Source of the DNA: Chlorobium sp.
GTDB taxonomy: Bacteria > Bacteroidota > Chlorobiia > Chlorobiales > Chlorobiaceae
Assembly: GCA_005862285.1 (NCBI GenBank)
Contig: SZXW01000010.1
Coordinates: forward strand, 1-64,000
Direction of reading: 5' to 3'
Length of the DNA stretch: 64,000 nucleotides
Each line of letters begins with the position of its first letter. Position 1 is the stretch's first letter. The notes beneath the pieces were generated by a model. That model did no database searches. It was not told the DNA's origin and was given only the letters and a program-made list of their open reading frames with translations. Of the stretch, positions 35,643 to 45,140 are shown one piece after another. A program made the position numbers and the translations under genes.

Positions 35643-38312
35643 ATGTACAGAAGCATTGCAGATTACGGGCTCATAGGAAACCTGCATTCCGCGGCCCTCG
35701 TTTCGAAAGAAGGTTCGATCGATTACTGCTCGCTTCCCCTTCTTGATTCTCCGACCATTTTCGCATCACTGCTCGATGATGAAAAAGGCGGTTTTTTCAG
35801 CTTGCAGCCATCAGAGCCCTTCACTTCGGAACAGGAATATATCAGAGACAGCAATATCCTTTCCTGTTCGTTCCATTCCGGAAACGCCAAAGCCCTGCTT
35901 CATGATTTCATGCCGGTGGATAACCAGGGACCCCGAAAAAAAACAGCAACCCGCATCCATCGCTGCCTGAAAGTCATCCGGGGGAACATGCGTTTTATCC
36001 TGACACTCATGCCGCGTCCGGATTATGCAAGATCCATTCCTTCGATAACGGAAACTCAGAAGAACCTTTTTGTCATACGCTCCGGACGCATTATCCTTAC
36101 CCTTGCCGTTCAGTGCAGGAATGCAGTAATAACAGGTAACGAAAGTGGGACGCTCAAGCTTTCCATTCAGCTCGATGAAGAAGAGGAAGCACACATCGAC
36201 CTGTCTTTCGGAACACACCGCTCATTTTCCGATTTTCAATGTCCTTTCGAAGAAACCGACAGGTTCTGGCAGAAATGGATCCATGACTGCACGGGCGAAC
36301 GGTGTACATACCTCGGAGAGTTTGCCCCGATGATCAACCGCTCTCTTCTTGTGCTGAAGCTCCTGACCTTTCAGTCAACAGGAGCCATTGCAGCTTCCGC
36401 TACAACCTCCCTGCCTGAAACCATAGGTGGTGAAAGAAACTGGGACTACCGTTTCTGCTGGATAAGAGATGCATCATTCACACTGAAGGCTTTTTTTGCT
36501 CTCGGACATATAGCGGAAGCTGATGCGTTCATCCAATGGCTCCATGCAACCTATCGAAGATACGGCAGCAGAAACCTGCAGATCATGTACACCCTCCAGG
36601 GAAAAGAAAAGCTGAAAGAAAAGGAGCTTTCTCATCTGAAAGGATACTGCGATTCCCGGCCGGTCAGAATAGGTAATGAAGCATACAGACAGAACCAGTG
36701 GGACATTTACGGAGAGGTCATGGATTCCGCCCTCCGCCTTTCCGATTACGCAGGCCGGATCGACGAGGAACTCTGGCCTTTTTTCTCGGAAATATGCAAC
36801 CTTGCCATCGAAAACTGGCAAAAACCCGATGACGGTATCTGGGAGGTTCGCAATGGCCCGCATCATTTCGTGTACTCGAAAGTCATGTGCTGGGTCGCAC
36901 TTGACAGAGGTATAACCATTGCGCGGCGTTTCGGGTTTGATGCGCCGCTCGACAGGTGGACTGAGCAACGGGAAGCTGTTAAAGCGGACGTCCTTGCAAA
37001 AGGCTTCAACCGTGAAAAAAACTGCTTTGTCCAGAAATACGGTTCCGCTGATCTTGACGCCAGTCTTCTGCTGCTCCCGCTCTCAGGCTTCCTTCCCATC
37101 GATGACCCGAGGATGCAGGGCACGATAGCTGCGTGTCAAAGTGAGTTGATGCATCGGGGTTTCCTCTTGCGCTACAGGACAGAGGATGGACTTAAGGGAG
37201 AAGAAGGCGGATTTCTGCTTTGCAATTTCTGGCTGGTGGAATGTCTCGCCCGTTCGGGAAAAAGCGTCCAGGCATTGGAATTGCTGAACGAAACCCTGAA
37301 AGCGTCAAACCATCTCGGGCTTTTTTCAGAAGAGTTCGACAGCGTTAATTCCCGGATGCTGGGAAATTTTCCGCAGGCATTCAGCCATATCGGCTATATC
37401 AATGCGGTCACGGCGATCCTCTCTTCTGCAGGCAGGCTGGCTCAAACGAACGAAAAACCGTTCCTTGCCGACAGGTTGCGCAAACTTATCCCGTTCAGGG
37501 TAACGCTGAACAAAGGCAGAGAAACTGTTGTATCCGCTTCACCGGCAACGAGCGGCGAATTGAAAAAAATGCTCGGTATGCTGCAGGGAGCTTTCTTCGA
37601 CAGTGAAAAAGGAAAGGTCGATTATGAGGCAATGAAACGCTCAGAGAGTTTCAGCCGCTACCTGATTCTTGCTCAATCTCTTGCAGCCTTCGATCTCGAT
37701 ACGCTCAGGAGCGACAACGAGAAAAAAGCGTTCTGGATCAATATTTACAACATTCTCATCATTCACGGGGTCATTGAATTCGACATTCACGGTTCCGTAC
37801 TTGAAGTTGTAAACTTTTTCTGCAGAATCGGCTACGATATCGGCGGGCACTTTTTTACACCGGACGACATCGAACACGGTATCCTCCGAGGAAACCGTCC
37901 CCCTCCCCTTGAGCCCTTCGCCCCGTTTTCATGGTTCGATCCCCGGCTTCGTCATGTTGTCGCGTTGTTTGATTTCCGGATTCATTTCGCTCTAGTGTGT
38001 GCTGCCGCTTCCTGTCCTCCAGTTGAGTTCTATGATGCGGCCCTGATCGACCGGCAGCTCGATACTGCTGCACGAAGCTTTCTGAACCGGCGCGGACTGG
38101 AAATTGACAGGATAAATAAGACTGTATTGTTATCGCCTGTCTTTGAGTGGTACCGGAGAGATTTCGGAAGTAACAACCGGAATATCCTGATTTCCATACT
38201 TCCATATCTGCCGGAAACAGATAAAGAATGGATAGAAAACAACCTCACCTCGGTTAAGATCCGGCAACTTTCCTACAACTGGAACCTGAATTCAACCTTG
38301 CTCGAATCGTGA
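35643..38312 (+). CDS. Glycoside hydrolase family 15-like protein fused to a DUF547 domain
   Basis: An 889-residue cytosolic-looking protein. Residues about 1-595 form a GH15 unit as in glucoamylase/trehalase-like enzymes: YRSIADYGLIGNLHSAALVS, NWDYRFCWIRDASFTLKAFF, the acid region DDGIWEVRNGPHHFVYSKVM and the base region LFSEEFDSVNSRMLGNFPQA. Residues about 625-880 form a DUF547 domain: KKAFWINIYNILIIHGVIEF, FFTPDDIEHGILRGNRPP and FALVCAAASCPP. GH15 proteins usually end near 600 residues. No frameshift separates the parts. The first part should cleave alpha-glucosides; the second has no established reaction. Confidence 0.92.
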   Translation: MYRSIADYGLIGNLHSAALVSKEGSIDYCSLPLLDSPTIFASLLDDEKGGFFSLQPSEPFTSEQEYIRDSNILSCSFHSGNAKALLHDFMPVDNQGPRKKTATRIHRCLKVIRGNMRFILTLMPRPDYARSIPSITETQKNLFVIRSGRIILTLAVQCRNAVITGNESGTLKLSIQLDEEEEAHIDLSFGTHRSFSDFQCPFEETDRFWQKWIHDCTGERCTYLGEFAPMINRSLLVLKLLTFQSTGAIAASATTSLPETIGGERNWDYRFCWIRDASFTLKAFFALGHIAEADAFIQWLHATYRRYGSRNLQIMYTLQGKEKLKEKELSHLKGYCDSRPVRIGNEAYRQNQWDIYGEVMDSALRLSDYAGRIDEELWPFFSEICNLAIENWQKPDDGIWEVRNGPHHFVYSKVMCWVALDRGITIARRFGFDAPLDRWTEQREAVKADVLAKGFNREKNCFVQKYGSADLDASLLLLPLSGFLPIDDPRMQGTIAACQSELMHRGFLLRYRTEDGLKGEEGGFLLCNFWLVECLARSGKSVQALELLNETLKASNHLGLFSEEFDSVNSRMLGNFPQAFSHIGYINAVTAILSSAGRLAQTNEKPFLADRLRKLIPFRVTLNKGRETVVSASPATSGELKKMLGMLQGAFFDSEKGKVDYEAMKRSESFSRYLILAQSLAAFDLDTLRSDNEKKAFWINIYNILIIHGVIEFDIHGSVLEVVNFFCRIGYDIGGHFFTPDDIEHGILRGNRPPPLEPFAPFSWFDPRLRHVVALFDFRIHFALVCAAASCPPVEFYDAALIDRQLDTAARSFLNRRGLEIDRINKTVLLSPVFEWYRRDFGSNNRNILISILPYLPETDKEWIENNLTSVKIRQLSYNWNLNSTLLES

Positions 38313-38380
38313 ACGTTCGACCCGAACTGCATGAGTTTCATTATTGGGTTCATGATGGAGAAAAAGTCAGGTGGAGCAGT

Positions 38381-39436
38381 TCAACTGCGCTGTTTCAGCT
38401 CCATCAGCTCTGCTTCAAGGCGGTCGATCTTTTCCTTCATTGCGCCCATCCCCCTCAATGAAGCCTCCTGTTTGAGCTGGTCCCGCATGATCTGAGCAGG
38501 CACACCCCTGAGAACTGCACCCGGCTGAAGAAACGATTTCGATATGCCAGCCTTGGCTGCAACCTGTATGCGGTCGGCAAGCTCCAGATGTCCTGCAAAA
38601 CCGGCCTGTCCGCCTATCATACACTGCCTGCCTATCGTCACGCTTCCGGAAATACCGGCCTGAGCGGCAATGACTGTATGATCGCCGATCCGGCAGTTAT
38701 GGGCAACCTGAACCAGATTGTCGATCTTTGCCCCGTTACTGATCACCGTGCTGCCCATCGTCGCCCGGTCGATCGTCGTATTCGCTCCGATTTCAACATC
38801 GTCGCCGATTTCAACAATGCCCATCTGAGGGATTTTCACATATGATCCGTCTGCCTGCGGAGCGAAACCGAAACCGTCGGAGCCTATCACACTGCCCGAA
38901 TGGATAACCACCCGGTCGCCGACAACCGTACCGTTGTAACAGATCACGCCCGGGAAAAACACGGAATCTCGGCCTATCGAAACATCATGAAGCAGCACGG
39001 AATGATCCCCGATAACCGTATTGTTGCCTATGGAACAACGATCACCTATAACGGCATAGTTGCCTATCGAAACACCATCGCCTATCGAAACATCCCTGCC
39101 TATCACAGCTGTTGCGGCAATCCCTTCTGATGTAACTGTGCGCGGTTTTGCAAATTTCTGGAGAAGGAAAACAAAAGCCGTATATGGATCACGTACTTTG
39201 ATGAACGATGTCCTGTGGCTGAATTCGTCCAGGGGAAGAGAACGGTTGACAATAACGAGCGAGGCCCCTGTCAGGCCAAGGTACCTGATATATTTCTCGT
39301 TGGCGATAAAACTGACCTGTCCTTTTCCGGCGGTCTCTATTTTTGCAGGACCGGTTATCGGCTCTTCGGCATTACCGACAAGTTCGACGGTGTCAAAATA
39401 TCTTGAGAGGTAATCCCTGATCTCCTGAATAGTCAT
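38381..39436 (-). CDS. lpxD: UDP-3-O-acylglucosamine N-acyltransferase
   Basis: A 351-residue left-handed beta-helix enzyme of lipid A synthesis. The N-terminal uridine-binding domain ends near residue 100; hexapeptide repeats follow ([20 protein letters not shown] and many more). [20 protein letters not shown] contains the catalytic His. The C-terminal coiled coil ([17 protein letters not shown]) supports trimers. It converges with the GH15-DUF547 gene. Confidence 0.96.
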   Translation of the reverse strand: MTIQEIRDYLSRYFDTVELVGNAEEPITGPAKIETAGKGQVSFIANEKYIRYLGLTGASLVIVNRSLPLDEFSHRTSFIKVRDPYTAFVFLLQKFAKPRTVTSEGIAATAVIGRDVSIGDGVSIGNYAVIGDRCSIGNNTVIGDHSVLLHDVSIGRDSVFFPGVICYNGTVVGDRVVIHSGSVIGSDGFGFAPQADGSYVKIPQMGIVEIGDDVEIGANTTIDRATMGSTVISNGAKIDNLVQVAHNCRIGDHTVIAAQAGISGSVTIGRQCMIGGQAGFAGHLELADRIQVAAKAGISKSFLQPGAVLRGVPAQIMRDQLKQEASLRGMGAMKEKIDRLEAELMELKQRS

Positions 39437-39503
39437 ATTTTACAGGTAATTATCGGTACTTTTGAACGAGTAAAAATTTAGTTAAAAATTATCTCTTTTT
39501 CAT

Positions 39504-39511
39504 TATATTTG
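39504..39511 (+). promoter_or_regulatory. Possible TATATTTG promoter box upstream of prs
   Basis: A second exact TATATTTG, about 104 bases before the chosen prs start. Upstream spacing shows no strong -35 hexamer. Listed because it repeats the element at 35588. Confidence 0.25.
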
Positions 39512-39614
39512 ATGCCCTGTTTAACATCCGGCCATGTAAATTTGCCGAATGTTGGCAAAGGCATTGAAAAACAGCGGTAATATAATCTCTTTCACTAGAA
39601 TAATGCTGGACTCG

Positions 39615-40586
39615 ATGATAAAACCGATCAAAATTTTCGCAGGCCGCAGTAATCCCGCGCTTGCCGAAAAAATAGCCGAGTACCTCAAAATGCCCCTTTG
39701 TGACATAAAGGTGGAAAATTTTTCCGACGGGGAGATTTCGGTTAATTACAACGAATCGGTCCGCGGATCGGACCTGTTCATTATCCAGTCCACAAATCCG
39801 CCCAGTGACAACCTCATGGAGCTGCTCATCATGATCGATGCCGCCAAGAGGTCATCAGCCGCAAGAATCACCGCTGTCATGCCTTATTACGGCTATGCAC
39901 GTCAGGACAGGAAAGACCGTCCACGCGTCGCCATTACCGCTAAACTCGTCGCAAACCTGCTGACCCAGGCCGGAGCGAACCGCATTCTCACCATGGACCT
40001 GCACGCTGCGCAGATCCAGGGATTTTTCGACATTCCGTTCGATCACCTCTATTCGTGCGTCGTGCTGATCAACGATATCCGCCACAGGGATTTCCGTGAC
40101 AACCTGGTCGTGGCATCACCCGATGTAGGCGGTGTGAAACTCGCAAGAAAATTTGCCGAAGAGCTCGGAACAGACCTTGTCATTGTCGACAAACGCCGTC
40201 CAAGAGCGAACGTAGCCGAAGTGATGAACATCATCGGCGACGTGAGCGGTAAAAACGTCCTCCTGGTCGACGACATGATCGATACGGCAGGGACCCTCGT
40301 CAATGCGGCAAAAGCTATCCGTGAAGCCGGCGGACTCAAGGTTTACGCTGCGGCAACGCATCCGATCCTTTCCGGCCCGGCAATCGAAAGGATCAACAAC
40401 TCGGTGCTCGAAAAAGTCATCGTCACCGACTCGCTGATCACTAATCACGACTATTCGCCGAAAATCGAAACTGTTTCAGTAAGCCAGCTGTTCGGCGAAG
40501 CCATCAAGAGGATCTACGAAGACGATTCGGTCAGCTGCCTCTTCGACAGCAAGAACATTTACGAGAAACTTTCGAATATTCATTAA
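39615..40586 (+). CDS. prs: Ribose-phosphate pyrophosphokinase
   Basis: A 323-residue enzyme that makes PRPP from ribose 5-phosphate and ATP. SDGEISVNYNESVRGSDLFI is the N-terminal regulatory loop, MPYYGYARQDRKDRPRVAIT the ATP-binding flap, DLHAAQIQGFFDIPFDHLY the metal site and VLLVDDMIDTAGTLVNAA the PRPP loop. I chose the ATG at 39615 (MIKPIKIFAGRSNPAL), which matches the usual protein start; earlier in-frame ATGs at 39549 and 39603 are less likely. rplY follows after 32 bases. Confidence 0.96.
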   Translation: MIKPIKIFAGRSNPALAEKIAEYLKMPLCDIKVENFSDGEISVNYNESVRGSDLFIIQSTNPPSDNLMELLIMIDAAKRSSAARITAVMPYYGYARQDRKDRPRVAITAKLVANLLTQAGANRILTMDLHAAQIQGFFDIPFDHLYSCVVLINDIRHRDFRDNLVVASPDVGGVKLARKFAEELGTDLVIVDKRRPRANVAEVMNIIGDVSGKNVLLVDDMIDTAGTLVNAAKAIREAGGLKVYAAATHPILSGPAIERINNSVLEKVIVTDSLITNHDYSPKIETVSVSQLFGEAIKRIYEDDSVSCLFDSKNIYEKLSNIH

Positions 40587-40618
40587 ACACAAGAGATAAA
40601 AGCAAAGAAAGGAAAAGC

Positions 40619-41215
40619 ATGGAAACTATTGTATTAGGAGTTCAGCTCCGCGCCATAACCAAAAACGGTGCTGAAAAACTGCGCAGCAACGGCCAGGTTC
40701 CAGGTGTCATTTATCATAAGGGTGAAGAAACCGTTCCGGTGAGCGTAAACGAAATCGCTCTTGAAAAACTGGTTCATTCGCCTGAGTCCCATATTATCGA
40801 TCTTCAGTTTCCGGACGGAAAAGTCAAACGTTCGGTTATTAAGGATGTACAGTTCCACCCGGTTACAGACAGGATCATTCATACCGATTTTCAGCTCTTC
40901 TCGGCTGACGAAGTTGTCGAACTCGAAGTTCCCGTCTCTGTCACCGGCAACTGCATCGGTATTGAAAAAGGCGGCAAACTGCTCATCAGCCTTCATTCAC
41001 TGACACTGAAAGGCAGGCCGGATGATATGCCTGATCATCTCGTTATCGATATTTCGGCTCTTGAGATCGGTCATTCGATTCATGTCAACGAAATCCCGAT
41101 GGCCAGCTATCCCGGCCTCACCATCATGGTTGATCCGAAAGCTCCGGTTATCACCGTGCAGGGTGCAAACAAAGAGACCGAAGAAACAGCCGTCGCAGCA
41201 GAAAGCGCAAGCTGA
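40619..41215 (+). CDS. rplY: 50S ribosomal protein L25/Ctc (TL5 type)
   Basis: A 198-residue long-form L25. The N-terminal 5S rRNA-binding domain contains LRSNGQVPGVIYHKGEETVP and the C-terminal CTC/TL5 domain contains IDISALEIGHSIHVNEI. It ends in an Ala/Glu-rich tail. The prs-rplY order is common and a terminator follows. Confidence 0.96.
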   Translation: METIVLGVQLRAITKNGAEKLRSNGQVPGVIYHKGEETVPVSVNEIALEKLVHSPESHIIDLQFPDGKVKRSVIKDVQFHPVTDRIIHTDFQLFSADEVVELEVPVSVTGNCIGIEKGGKLLISLHSLTLKGRPDDMPDHLVIDISALEIGHSIHVNEIPMASYPGLTIMVDPKAPVITVQGANKETEETAVAAESAS

Positions 41216-41257
41216 AAAACCTTGTTTTGCTGCCAGCAAGATGTTGTAAGCCTTTTC

Positions 41258-41291
41258 AAAGCTGCTTTGCCGACTGGAAAAGCAGCTTTTT
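41258..41291 (+). terminator. Rho-independent terminator after rplY
   Basis: AAAGCTGCTTT at 41258-41268 pairs with AAAGCAGCTTT at 41278-41288, and a T-run continues to 41291. It ends the prs-rplY transcript. Confidence 0.92.
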
Positions 41292-41375
41292 TTATTTTGA
41301 TAACATTTGATTTTCTGCCGTCTTAATTGTTTTTTTCTATTGCATCCGTTCAGCATCACCGTTAGACTTACAAGA

Positions 41376-42863
41376 GTGAAAACAGCAACAGGTAAATCCT
41401 TGTTATCCGAAAAACCGTCCGGGGAAAAAAAGACGGTCCAGCAAAAGAAAACAGGAAAAATACTTTTTCTTCTGTTTTCTTTGTCTGCCTTTCTTGCTGT
41501 TCTCGTCATACGTTTCAAAATGGTGATACTCAGCTTTCACTCCTTCTTCACTGCAGCAATTCTCCTTTTTGCCAACCCTGAAAAGCTGAAACAGATTTTT
41601 TCACCGGAAATCATCGAATTCTGGATCGGCGCCATCTACCTTGTCCTTGTACCGGTCATTCTTTTTTTCACGGCCATAAGATTTCTCAGGAAACAAAGCC
41701 CTGAAAAACAGAAGAAGTCAATGGAGGAACTCAGTCTTGGCAAAATCAGCCTCAAGGCATTCAAGCGCAATACCATAGCGCTTTACGCCTCATCGATCAT
41801 ATTCATTCTCTATTCAGCTGCATTTCTTGCTCCTTTCATTGCTCCTTTCAACCCTTATGACCAGCAGGATTTTCTCGTTACAGCCTATCAGCCCCCCCTG
41901 ACCCGTATCAATGCTCTCATACTGAAGGAACCGAAAAACCTTATCATCCCGCTCCAGTCAGGAAATGGACCGGAAATCCGGCTGACAAACAGGTTTATTT
42001 CCGACTTTCAGGACCTGAGGACTCGAAACGAACCGTATTCCCTGCGTTTCATCAACGATTATCATATCGAAGGTGAGACGGTTGTCTACCGTCAGGGAAT
42101 TCGCTCAAAAACCATTTCCTTAAAAGACCTCCGTTCTCTTCGAAAAGCGTCATTGGAAAGTGGAAGCAGAGACGATTTCATCGTTTCACGCACTTTTGTT
42201 CTGGGTACCGACCAGTACGGCCGGGACATTCTCAGCAGGGTTATCTACGGCTCCAGAATTTCGCTCTCCATCGGGTTTCTCGTCGTTCTGATATCCGTCA
42301 CGCTCGGTACGGTTATCGGGGTCAGTTCCGGATATTTCGGCGGCTGGATCGATGCTCTTGTCATGAGGATTGTCGATGTGCTTATAGCTTTTCCGGCCCT
42401 TTTCCTGATTCTCATCATCATTGCAACATTCGGCAATTCGATCTACCTGATCGTCATAACCCTTTCCTTTACCGGATGGATGGGTGTCGCCCGGATTGTC
42501 CGCAGCCAGGTACTTTCGCTCAAGGAACAGGAATTCATCCTCGCAGCCAAATCTCTCGGGCTTTCAAATACAAGAATCATTTTCAGGCATCTCGCCCCTA
42601 ACACGCTCACTCCCGTCATCATTGCTGCTACTCTGAGGATCGGCAGCATCATTCTCACGGAGGCCGGCCTCTCCTTTCTCGGCCTCGGGGTACAGCCTCC
42701 GGTCCCGAGCTGGGGCAATATCATCAATGAAGGACGCGACAGCCTCCTGAACTACTGGTGGATATCGACTTTTCCCGGTATCGCCATTCTCTCGACAGTG
42801 GTCTGTTTCAACCTTATCGGCGACGGTGTGCGGGATGCGCTCGATCCGAGAATGAGGGGATAA
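41376..42863 (+). CDS. ABC transporter permease, DppC/OppC type, with long insert
   Basis: A protein of about 495 residues. After two N-terminal membrane segments (LFLLFSLSAFLAVLVIRF, FWIGAIYLVLVPVILFF), KRNTIALYASSIIFILYSAA starts the OppC-type region. A periplasmic insert of about 120 residues follows, then GTDQYGRDILSRVIYGSRIS and the EAA loop LAAKSLGLSNTRIIFRHLAP. It ends GDGVRDALDPRMRG, the OppC C-terminus. The start is uncertain: GTG at 41376 or TTG at 41307. No OppB, OppA or ATPase gene lies beside it, so partners are encoded elsewhere. Confidence 0.85.
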   Translation: MKTATGKSLLSEKPSGEKKTVQQKKTGKILFLLFSLSAFLAVLVIRFKMVILSFHSFFTAAILLFANPEKLKQIFSPEIIEFWIGAIYLVLVPVILFFTAIRFLRKQSPEKQKKSMEELSLGKISLKAFKRNTIALYASSIIFILYSAAFLAPFIAPFNPYDQQDFLVTAYQPPLTRINALILKEPKNLIIPLQSGNGPEIRLTNRFISDFQDLRTRNEPYSLRFINDYHIEGETVVYRQGIRSKTISLKDLRSLRKASLESGSRDDFIVSRTFVLGTDQYGRDILSRVIYGSRISLSIGFLVVLISVTLGTVIGVSSGYFGGWIDALVMRIVDVLIAFPALFLILIIIATFGNSIYLIVITLSFTGWMGVARIVRSQVLSLKEQEFILAAKSLGLSNTRIIFRHLAPNTLTPVIIAATLRIGSIILTEAGLSFLGLGVQPPVPSWGNIINEGRDSLLNYWWISTFPGIAILSTVVCFNLIGDGVRDALDPRMRG

Positions 42864-42865
42864 CC

Positions 42866-43426
42866 ATGACTGAAGCCAACGAACCGGAATCCTGGACGAC
42901 CCTTTCTACGGAATATCTCTACAGAAAACCATGGCTTACCATGCGTCGTGATTCAGTACGTCTGCCGAACGACAGGATTATTGACGATTACTATGTCTGG
43001 GAATTCCCGCCCTGGTGTAATGTCGTCGCTATCACGAAAGACCGTGAAGTGGTGCTTATCCGGCAGTACCGTCACGGACTTGGAAAAGTTCATTACGAAA
43101 TCCCGGCAGGTGTCCACGACAGGGAAGGTGAATCAATCATCGAATCGGCCCGGAGGGAACTGCTGGAAGAGACAGGCTTCGGCGGTGGATCATGGAAACT
43201 GTGGATGGAACTGAGCGCAAATCCGGCACTGCAGAACAACATCTGCTACACCTTTCTCGCTGAAGGGGTAGAGCAGATCGGAACGCAAACCCTCGATGCG
43301 ACCGAGGAGATTTCCGTACATCTGGTGAAGCACGATGAGCTGCGCTCTATCGTGCTTGAAGGCGGGATCATGCAGGCCCTGCATGTCGCTCCACTCCTCA
43401 AATACCTCTCAAGGATTGGAATGTGA
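42866..43426 (+). CDS. NUDIX hydrolase, ADP-ribose pyrophosphatase-like
   Basis: A 186-residue protein. The Nudix box is GVHDREGESIIESARRELLE followed by ETGF, with one extra residue between the first Gly and first Glu. VVLIRQYRHGLGKVHYEIPA precedes it, as in ADP-ribose and nucleotide-sugar pyrophosphatases. GAGGGG inside the end of the permease gene serves as its ribosome binding site, and the ATG starts 3 bases after that gene's stop. Confidence 0.9.
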   Translation: MTEANEPESWTTLSTEYLYRKPWLTMRRDSVRLPNDRIIDDYYVWEFPPWCNVVAITKDREVVLIRQYRHGLGKVHYEIPAGVHDREGESIIESARRELLEETGFGGGSWKLWMELSANPALQNNICYTFLAEGVEQIGTQTLDATEEISVHLVKHDELRSIVLEGGIMQALHVAPLLKYLSRIGM

Positions 43427-43448
43427 ATATCCTGGCGGTATCGCGATC

Positions 43449-43724
43449 ATGAAAAAAACGGCACAGCTCTCCCTCCTTGAATCAACGATAAAATCGCTCG
43501 GATACTCCCTGCGCTATGAAAAAGGCAATTTCCTTGGCGGTGACTGCAGGGTCAGGCAGGATAACGTGGTTGTCGTAAACAAATTCCTGCCGATCGAAGG
43601 GAAAATTTATACCCTTGCGCAGGTCATCAGTAAAATCAATCCTCCCGGCCTCGGGCCCGAAGCTGTAAAAATCGTTGACAGCCTGGTCAACAGCAGCCTT
43701 TTCAGCAGAAAGAGCAGACGTTGA
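43449..43724 (+). CDS. Small protein of unknown function (91 aa)
   Basis: I do not recognise it. The sequence MKKTAQLSLLESTIKSLGYS, LRYEKGNFLGGDCRVRQDNV and VVVNKFLPIEGKIYTLAQVI suggests a compact soluble alpha/beta fold with one Cys. It follows the NUDIX gene by 22 bases and could be in the same operon. It ends four bases before the converging DUF3570 gene. Confidence 0.7.
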   Translation: MKKTAQLSLLESTIKSLGYSLRYEKGNFLGGDCRVRQDNVVVVNKFLPIEGKIYTLAQVISKINPPGLGPEAVKIVDSLVNSSLFSRKSRR

Positions 43725-43728
43725 TGAA

Positions 43729-44886
43729 TTACAATAGCCTTGACACGCCAAACTGGAAATAGTGGGCCTTGAATGTCGCAAGCCCAGTGTCCCTCGTTCC
43801 TGCCAGGCTCCACTCTCCACGCTGTTCATAATGGTCATACTTGCCGTCAACAGTCCATTCCTTGCCGATTTCCCAGCTTACTTTAAATCCGAGAGTCAGC
43901 GCGCCAAATGCCGAAAGACGCTGGTCCTCACTATAATGAATTTGACCTGCCGGAGGAATGGCGGGATTTGACGGATCGGCCGGGTTGACAGGGAGATAAA
44001 AATCAGCCCCGGTCTGAGTGTAGAGACGAACTGCCGGTGTAATGCTCAATCCCGGTAGTAAGGGCTGGACATATTCCGCGTCGAACGTATGGGCTCTGAT
44101 GCTCCAAGTATCCCGATAATAGCGGTAAGAAAGTCGAACAGTGCCCTCGCCGGCATCGAAATGATGGTTCCAGCGGCAGAGAGCAGTCACAATGTTTCGA
44201 AGATCCGGTCTGTTATCATAATATCGGTAAGGGTCTGAGGTATAACCGGTAATGTGGGAATAACCCAGGTTTACCTGTACGATATCATTTTTTGTGAGTA
44301 CCCTGGTAACCCCGATCAATCCGGCCACACTCTTTTTTTCTTTCTGCCCGAACCCGGGAAAATTCGGTTCAACGCTGTCATCGCTAAAGCTGCTTCCGAG
44401 CGTCCAGGTCGTGTTCTTTTCTTCCGTCTCCCAGCTTCCCTGCAGCGAGGCACCCCTGGAAATGTAGTCGTTTTCCTGGGAATAGCTGAGACCCCCGGTC
44501 AGGCTTCCCCTTGAAAAATATCGGGTAAGCTGAATATCTCCTGATTTGCGCAAATCATGCAGGTGCATGATATCGGCTGTGTGATGTGCCGGAGAAGCAC
44601 CTGTCACGGTATCCTTCATGAGTGTTACTGCAAGAGACCACTCGCCTGCGATTGGTACCATGCCCATCAGCGAAAAGGCCTCCACACTTACACGGTCTTG
44701 CGTCATCCCCGCCGTAAGAGGTTTGTCCCCGGTCTGCCAGTCCTGGTAGTTGAGGTATTTCAGGCTCACTATGCCCCGTTCAGGGGCTGCATCTGCATAT
44801 GCGGTTCTGTACGAAGGTGCCACCATTGCAGCGCCGAGCAGGGCTGCCCCGAAAACCGCAAAGTTCTTCATCGAAACAGGTGTCAT
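43729..44886 (-). CDS. DUF3570-type outer membrane protein
   Basis: A 385-residue protein with signal peptide (NFAVFGAALLGAAMVAPSYR, cut near AYA/DAAP). The mature part consists of amphipathic beta strands, for example RGIVSLKYLNYQDWQTG, QVNLGYSHITGYTSDPYRYY and YYRDTWSIRAHTFDAEYVQP, and ends in Leu-Leu with aromatic strands, the pattern of an outer membrane beta-barrel. The ATG at 44886 has AAGGGA before it. It belongs to the TlpA-DUF4266-DUF3570 operon; a surface or redox role is inferred only. Confidence 0.85.
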   Translation of the reverse strand: MTPVSMKNFAVFGAALLGAAMVAPSYRTAYADAAPERGIVSLKYLNYQDWQTGDKPLTAGMTQDRVSVEAFSLMGMVPIAGEWSLAVTLMKDTVTGASPAHHTADIMHLHDLRKSGDIQLTRYFSRGSLTGGLSYSQENDYISRGASLQGSWETEEKNTTWTLGSSFSDDSVEPNFPGFGQKEKKSVAGLIGVTRVLTKNDIVQVNLGYSHITGYTSDPYRYYDNRPDLRNIVTALCRWNHHFDAGEGTVRLSYRYYRDTWSIRAHTFDAEYVQPLLPGLSITPAVRLYTQTGADFYLPVNPADPSNPAIPPAGQIHYSEDQRLSAFGALTLGFKVSWEIGKEWTVDGKYDHYEQRGEWSLAGTRDTGLATFKAHYFQFGVSRLL

Positions 44887-44909
44887 ATTCCCTTTGGTAT
44901 TTTTTGCCG

Positions 44910-45140
44910 TTAATTGCAGCCGCAGCCTCCGCCGCCCACACCGGAACCTCCTGATGCAGCCTCCTTGCTGCTGTAGATATGCTCGGTGTACCTGGTATCC
45001 AGAGGATCGCCCCCGAACGTCATCTCCGGACGGGCAAGTGTTCCCTTCTCCCATGACTGGACGCTGCTGCAGGCAGACAATGCGAGCAGAAGAAGCAGCA
45101 GAAAAGCGTGGAACGATTTCTGAATAGACTTCCTGTTCAT
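44910..45140 (-). CDS. DUF4266 small lipoprotein with Gly/Cys tail
   Basis: A 76-residue protein. The lipobox LALSACSS places the lipidated Cys at about residue 24. The middle LARPEMTFGGDPLDTRYTEH is the DUF4266 core, and the tail is GGSGVGGGGCGCN. The tail Cys pair could bind a metal or cofactor or be modified. Its start overlaps the TlpA stop by 4 bases and DUF3570 follows after 23 bases. Confidence 0.85.
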   Translation of the reverse strand: MNRKSIQKSFHAFLLLLLLALSACSSVQSWEKGTLARPEMTFGGDPLDTRYTEHIYSSKEAASGGSGVGGGGCGCN

